Of a DNA stretch of 11,561 bases, positions 7,964 through 11,561 are shown in pieces; the stretch's first letter is position 1; each line of letters opens with the position of its first letter. This stretch comes from CAZXVW01 sp964644025 (GTDB lineage: Bacteria > Acidobacteriota > Terriglobia > Bryobacterales > Bryobacteraceae): assembly GCA_964644025.1 (NCBI GenBank), contig CAZXVW010000140.1:1-11561 (forward strand), given 5' to 3'. The notes under the pieces were generated by a model that searched no databases, had not been told where the DNA came from, and saw only the letters and a list, made by a program, of their open reading frames with translations. A program made the position numbers and the translations under genes.

Positions 7964-9556
7964 ATGCGCGGACTGACCATCGGTATCGTGATTGCGGGGC
8001 TGGCGCTCATGAGCGCTTGCTCGCGCGGAGAAAAGACCCAGGCTTCGGCCACCCGGGAGATCTCGGTGGCCGAGCTGCAGAACAAGATCAAGGGCGGCTG
8101 GGCCGGGCAGATGATCGGCGTGAGCTACGGCGCCCCGACCGAGTTCCGTTACCGCGGCGAGATTATTCCTGAAGACAAGCTTCCGGAATGGAAGCCGGAC
8201 AGGATCAAGAACTCGCTCCACCAGGATGACATCTACGTCGACATGACCTTCGCCCAGGTACTCGAGGAGAAGGGCCTGAACGCCACCACCGCCGACTTCG
8301 GCGAGATGTTCAAGAATTCCCGCTACCGGCTCTGGCACGCCAACCTTGCCGGCCGGCGGAACCTGCGCCACGGCATCCCGGCCGGCGAGTCCGGGAATCC
8401 GAAATACAACATCCACGCCAACGACATCGACTTCCAGATCGAGGCTGATTTCATCGGGCTGATGACGCCTGGTCTTCCCCAGGTTTCCAACGACTACTGC
8501 TGGCGCGCCGGCCACGTGATGAATTACGGCGACGGTGTCTACGGCGGGATGTTCGTCTGCGGCATGTACTCGGCGGCGTTCTTCGAAAACGACCCGCGGA
8601 AGATCGTCGAGGCCGGGCTGGCCTGCCTGCCGCCGGAAAGTCCCTATGCCAAGGTGATCGCTGACGTGCTGCAGTGGTCTTCCGAGCACCCCGGCGACTG
8701 GACTGCGGTGTGGCGGTTACTCGAGGACAAGTGGGACAAGCGCGACCCGTGCCCCGCCGGTGCTCTCACGCCGTTCAATATCGACGCCAAGCTCAACGGC
8801 GCTTACGTGGCGCTGGGGCTGTTGTACGGGGGCGGAGATTTCGCCCGGACGCTGAAAGTGGCCACCCGCTGCGGGCAGGATTCCGACTGCAACCCGGCGA
8901 GCGCCGGCGGCATTCTGGGCGTGGTTTACGGCTACGACCGGATCCCGGAAATCTTCAAGGCGGACATTCCCGCGATCGAGAACGAGAAGTTCAGCTTTAC
9001 CAACCACACGTTCCGGACGATCGTGGAAGCTACCACCCAGCGAGCCATCGAACTCGCGCAGAAATACGGCGGCAAGTTCATGGGGGACACGCTCGTCATT
9101 CAGACGCAGGCTCCGGCTCCGGCGGCGCTCGAGGTATGGGACGACTACGGTTCGCCGGTGGAGCGCATCGCCGGCGACGATGAACGCTGGAGCTGGAAAG
9201 GCCGCTGGAGCCAACAGACCTCGAAGCGGCGCGGCGTGGAGGTGAAAACGCGCCGGTCGGCGACGAAGGGAGCCGAGGCCACGGTGAGCTTTGAGGGCAC
9301 CGGTTTCATCCTTACGGGATCTTACTCGACCTCCGGCGGCAAGGCTGACATCTATGTGGACGACCAGCCGCCGGTGACCGTGGACGTCTATATGCAAGGC
9401 GGCCAGCGGGGAACAGAGTCCGTCTTTCACCGCTTCGGCCTGCCCGCCGGCAAGCACACCGTCCGGCTGGTGGTGCGTGGCGAACCCTACGAAGGATCCC
9501 AGGAGAAGAAGAAGGGCCGCGATATCGTCATCCGGGATTTGATCGTCTTTCGATAG
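7964..9556 (+). CDS. ADP-ribosylglycohydrolase-fold lipoprotein with C-terminal beta-rich module
   Basis: With the ATG at 7964 the product has 530 residues. It begins with a lipoprotein signal: hydrophobic residues 4-18, then a lipobox ending MSAC with Cys19 as the lipidation site (Met at -3 is slightly unusual). Starting at 7922 would put 14 odd residues before it. Residues about 35-370 match the all-helical ADP-ribosylglycohydrolase (ARH/DraG) family: KIKGGWAGQMIGVSYG near 41-56, QDDIYVD at 87-93 (the DDxxxD metal motif), NYGDGVYGG near 187-195 and GQDSDCNPA near 304-312, whose aspartates would bind the metal pair. Known family members cleave ADP-ribose bonds. An exported one has no obvious ADP-ribosylated target, so another N- or O-glycoside substrate is possible. 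Residues about 390-530 form a separate beta-rich domain with galactose-binding-like features (SFEGTGFILTGSY, KADIYVDDQ, GLPAGKHTVRL), probably carbohydrate-binding. Confidence 0.85.
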   Translation: MRGLTIGIVIAGLALMSACSRGEKTQASATREISVAELQNKIKGGWAGQMIGVSYGAPTEFRYRGEIIPEDKLPEWKPDRIKNSLHQDDIYVDMTFAQVLEEKGLNATTADFGEMFKNSRYRLWHANLAGRRNLRHGIPAGESGNPKYNIHANDIDFQIEADFIGLMTPGLPQVSNDYCWRAGHVMNYGDGVYGGMFVCGMYSAAFFENDPRKIVEAGLACLPPESPYAKVIADVLQWSSEHPGDWTAVWRLLEDKWDKRDPCPAGALTPFNIDAKLNGAYVALGLLYGGGDFARTLKVATRCGQDSDCNPASAGGILGVVYGYDRIPEIFKADIPAIENEKFSFTNHTFRTIVEATTQRAIELAQKYGGKFMGDTLVIQTQAPAPAALEVWDDYGSPVERIAGDDERWSWKGRWSQQTSKRRGVEVKTRRSATKGAEATVSFEGTGFILTGSYSTSGGKADIYVDDQPPVTVDVYMQGGQRGTESVFHRFGLPAGKHTVRLVVRGEPYEGSQEKKKGRDIVIRDLIVFR

Positions 9557-9626
9557 GTGGCAGGCGGGGTGTCCGGCGACCCGGGCTACGGTCCCGGTGA
9601 AGGAGTCTCGCTCCCTGTCATATCCT

Positions 9627-9630
9627 GGAG
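9627..9630 (+). promoter_or_regulatory. Ribosome-binding site of the decarboxylase gene
   Basis: GGAG lies nine bases before the ATG at 9640 and fixes this start, which is also the first ATG in frame. It contrasts with the two preceding genes, which lack any Shine-Dalgarno sequence. Confidence 0.55.
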
Positions 9631-9639
9631 ATCTCGGCT

Positions 9640-10980
9640 ATGACCCTGGAAACCGGAACCCTGGACCTGCTGGCTCGTGCGCTCGGAGAGCTGGACGCCG
9701 GATTCGCGGACTTGCCCGCCCTCTCGCCGGAAGTGGACCGCGAAGCCGTGTGGGATGTGCTTCGGCAAGTCGCCCACCGGATGCGCGACAACTTCCCCTA
9801 CCAGCATCCGCTCTACGCCGGCCAGATGCTGAAGCCCCCGCACCCCGTGGCCCGGTTGGCCTACGCTCTCTCGCTGTGGATTAACCCGAACAATCACGCA
9901 CTCGACGGCGGCCGCGCCAGCTCAGCGATGGAGAAGGAGGCCGTGGCGAACATCGCGCGGATGTTCGGCTGGCGGGAGCATCTCGGCCACCTGTGCGGGG
10001 GCGGCACCATGGCCAACCTCGAAGCGCTGTGGATTGCCGGCCGGCTGGCGCCCGGCAAGACGATCCTCGCTTCCAGCCAGGCCCACTATACGCACGGCCG
10101 CATCAGTGACGTGCTCGGGCTTAGCTTCGAATCCGTTCCGGTGGACGCCCGGGCCAGGATGGATCCCGGCGCCTTGGAAGAACGGCTGAAACGGGGCGGC
10201 GTGGGCACGGTGGTCGCCACGCTGGGCACCACCGGCACCGGCTCGGTGGACCCGCTGCCGGAGATTCTCAGCCTCCGGGAGAAGTACGGTTTCCGGCTGC
10301 ACGTGGATGCGGCCTACGGCGGTTACTTCATCCTGGCGGGAAACCTCGGGCCGGAGGCGCGCACGGCCTGCGATTGCCTGGACCGGGTGGATTCCATCGT
10401 CGTCGACCCGCACAAGCACGGGCTTCAGCCTTACGGCTGCGGCTGCGTGCTGTTCCGTGATCCCTCGGTAGGCCGCTTCTACAAGCACGATTCCCCGTAC
10501 ACCTACTTCAGCTCCAACGAGTTGCACCTGGGTGAAATCAGCCTGGAGTGCTCCCGCGCCGGCGCCTCGGCGGTGGCGCTGTGGGCCACGCAGAAGCTGC
10601 TGCCGATGAGCCGGGACGGCGCCTTTGCCCGCGGCCTGACGGAGTGCCGGGAGGCGGCGCTGGCCCTGTTCGAGCGGCTGGCCGGGGACGGCCGGTTCCT
10701 CACCGCTTTTCCGCCGGAGCTCGACATTCTCATCTGGGCCCCGCGGGCGCAACGTGCGAGCCAGGTCTCCGAGCTTTCCCGGAAGCAGTTTCACGACGCC
10801 GCGAAAGCGAACCTGCACCTGGCGCTGACGAAGTTGCCCGCCGCGTTGCTCCGCCCGTACTGGGCCGGCGTCGAGTTCGACGAGCCGACGGTCGCCTGCC
10901 TGCGCTCCTGCCTGATGAAGCCGGAGCACCGGGAATGGGTGGACCGCATCTGGGAGATCCTGCGGGCCACGCTGCAGTGA
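9640..10980 (+). CDS. Group II pyridoxal-phosphate-dependent decarboxylase
   Basis: The 446-residue product is a cytoplasmic fold-type I PLP enzyme of the glutamate/aromatic-amino-acid decarboxylase group. Diagnostic features are NPNNHALDGGRASSAMEKEA near 82-101, the phosphate-binding GGGTMAN at 120-126, QAHYTHGR at 147-154 with His149 expected to stack on the PLP ring, HVDAAYGG at 221-228 with Asp223 expected to contact the pyridine nitrogen, and DPHKHG at 256-261 with Lys259 as the Schiff-base lysine. SSNELHLGEISLECSRAG near 291-308 is a typical downstream conserved segment. Length is close to the family norm. The substrate (glutamate, aspartate, tyrosine or another amino acid) cannot be decided from sequence. 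The start has a GGAG ribosome-binding site at 9627-9630, nine bases before the ATG. It lies 83 bases after the lipoprotein gene, and TATCCT at 9621-9626 could be its own -10. Confidence 0.88.
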   Translation: MTLETGTLDLLARALGELDAGFADLPALSPEVDREAVWDVLRQVAHRMRDNFPYQHPLYAGQMLKPPHPVARLAYALSLWINPNNHALDGGRASSAMEKEAVANIARMFGWREHLGHLCGGGTMANLEALWIAGRLAPGKTILASSQAHYTHGRISDVLGLSFESVPVDARARMDPGALEERLKRGGVGTVVATLGTTGTGSVDPLPEILSLREKYGFRLHVDAAYGGYFILAGNLGPEARTACDCLDRVDSIVVDPHKHGLQPYGCGCVLFRDPSVGRFYKHDSPYTYFSSNELHLGEISLECSRAGASAVALWATQKLLPMSRDGAFARGLTECREAALALFERLAGDGRFLTAFPPELDILIWAPRAQRASQVSELSRKQFHDAAKANLHLALTKLPAALLRPYWAGVEFDEPTVACLRSCLMKPEHREWVDRIWEILRATLQ

Positions 10981-10993
10981 GTGCGCGTGAGCG

Positions 10994-11561
10994 CTATTTC
11001 GGATAGCCGACCGATTGCGCCAGAACAATGTGCTGCTCTGGACGCAAGCCCATCTTCTGGCCCAGCTTCTCCCGGTCAATCAATCCCCGCACCCCGGTGG
11101 CCAGGCCTTCCGAGGCACAGAACAGGTAAACGTTCTGGCCGATGAAGCCGGTGTTCGCGGCCGAATAGAAGGTCTTGCTCGCCTCGGAGCCGTTGCCCAT
11201 CTTCGCGAAATCGGCCACGTAGACCAGGGTGGCCGGAGCATCCTTGACGAAGGTCTGGGTTCCGGTTAAGGCGCGAATGTCCTCGGCCAGCACCCGCTTC
11301 AGCTTGTGGCCCTTGGGCACGTAAACGTACAGGCCCTCGGGCAGGGCTACGTAAATATCCACTTCCTGCCAGTTGTGAGCCGAGGGGGCGGTTCGCTTGC
11401 CTTCGCCGGGACGATTGATGCCGAAAGCCGCCCACAGCAGGTTCGACAGGACCTGTTTCGGCAGCGGCTTCGGGCTGAACGCCCGGGAGGTGTGACGACT
11501 CTTCAAGGCCTGCATCAGCGGCATGCCGCCGCTGGTTTGGGGAGCAGGCAAGTTTATCAGT
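10994..11561 (-). CDS. SagB/ThcOx-type nitroreductase-family protein (5' end beyond window)
   Basis: The frame stays open from the TAG at 10996-10994 to the right edge, so the true start lies outside; a TTG at 11551 is the outermost start codon seen but probably not the real one. About 185 residues from there belong to the FMN-dependent nitroreductase superfamily, SagB-like branch: SRHTSRAF at 18-25, LSNLLWAAFGINRP near 35-48, RTAPSAHNWQEVDIYV at 53-68, AANTGFIGQNVYLFCASEGL near 131-150 and the C-terminal VGYPK. SagB-type oxidases oxidise azolines in peptide natural products, but most stand-alone relatives are uncharacterised. I see no cyclodehydratase or precursor gene here. Relatives often carry an N-terminal signal peptide, which would lie beyond the edge. 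It converges with the decarboxylase gene, leaving 13 bases between stop codons and no clear terminator. Confidence 0.82.
   Translation of the reverse strand, partial: LINLPAPQTSGGMPLMQALKSRHTSRAFSPKPLPKQVLSNLLWAAFGINRPGEGKRTAPSAHNWQEVDIYVALPEGLYVYVPKGHKLKRVLAEDIRALTGTQTFVKDAPATLVYVADFAKMGNGSEASKTFYSAANTGFIGQNVYLFCASEGLATGVRGLIDREKLGQKMGLRPEQHIVLAQSVGYPK

Noticed and set aside
10983..10994. GCGC-GTGA-GCGC mini-hairpin with a GNRA-type loop between the convergent decarboxylase and nitroreductase genes.
   Set aside because: A four-base-pair GC stem with no following T tract is too weak to call a terminator and is expected by chance in this composition.

Overview
The window is GC-rich bacterial chromosomal DNA. 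My best guess at the source is an Acidobacteriota, Solibacter/Bryobacter-like bacterium. This rests on the general look of the proteins (a FtsI-type transpeptidase ending in one PASTA domain, a MurE of the meso-diaminopimelate type, an exported ADP-ribosylglycohydrolase-like lipoprotein, a SagB-type nitroreductase). It is an inference, not a proof.

The left 60 percent (1-6826, all on the minus strand) is the start of a canonical division and cell-wall (dcw) cluster. In transcription order it reads mraZ, rsmH, ftsL-like, ftsI (PBP with PASTA), murE, murF and the first ten codons of mraY, which leaves the window at base 1. Spacing is tight: 9, 17, 27, 6, -4 (overlap) and 5 bases. This fits one operon that makes the MraZ regulator, the 16S rRNA methyltransferase RsmH, division-site proteins, and the enzymes that complete UDP-MurNAc-pentapeptide and load it on the lipid carrier.

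The gap 6827-7193 separates this operon from a divergent plus-strand group. Its mraZ-proximal end holds the clearest regulatory signal in the window: four imperfect 11-base direct repeats with GTGG/ATGG cores exactly one helical turn apart, just downstream of a possible extended -10 promoter. They match the architecture expected for MraZ autoregulation. An 8-base inverted repeat brackets the possible -35. The other 280 or so bases hold no convincing gene.

The right part has three plus-strand genes: a TauE/SafE-type membrane permease, a lipoprotein with an ADP-ribosylglycohydrolase fold plus a C-terminal beta-rich module, and a group II PLP-dependent decarboxylase. The first two starts share a strikingly similar upstream sequence with an extended -10-like element ending 9 bases before each ATG, suggesting very short-leader or leaderless transcripts. 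A convergent minus-strand nitroreductase gene (SagB/ThcOx type) closes the window, and its 5' end lies beyond the right edge.

Most of the window is ordinary housekeeping DNA. I found no new defence, mobile or biosynthetic system, no RNA gene, no CRISPR array and no insertion sequence. The regulatory region between the divergent groups and the two-domain ARH-type lipoprotein are the most worthwhile items.
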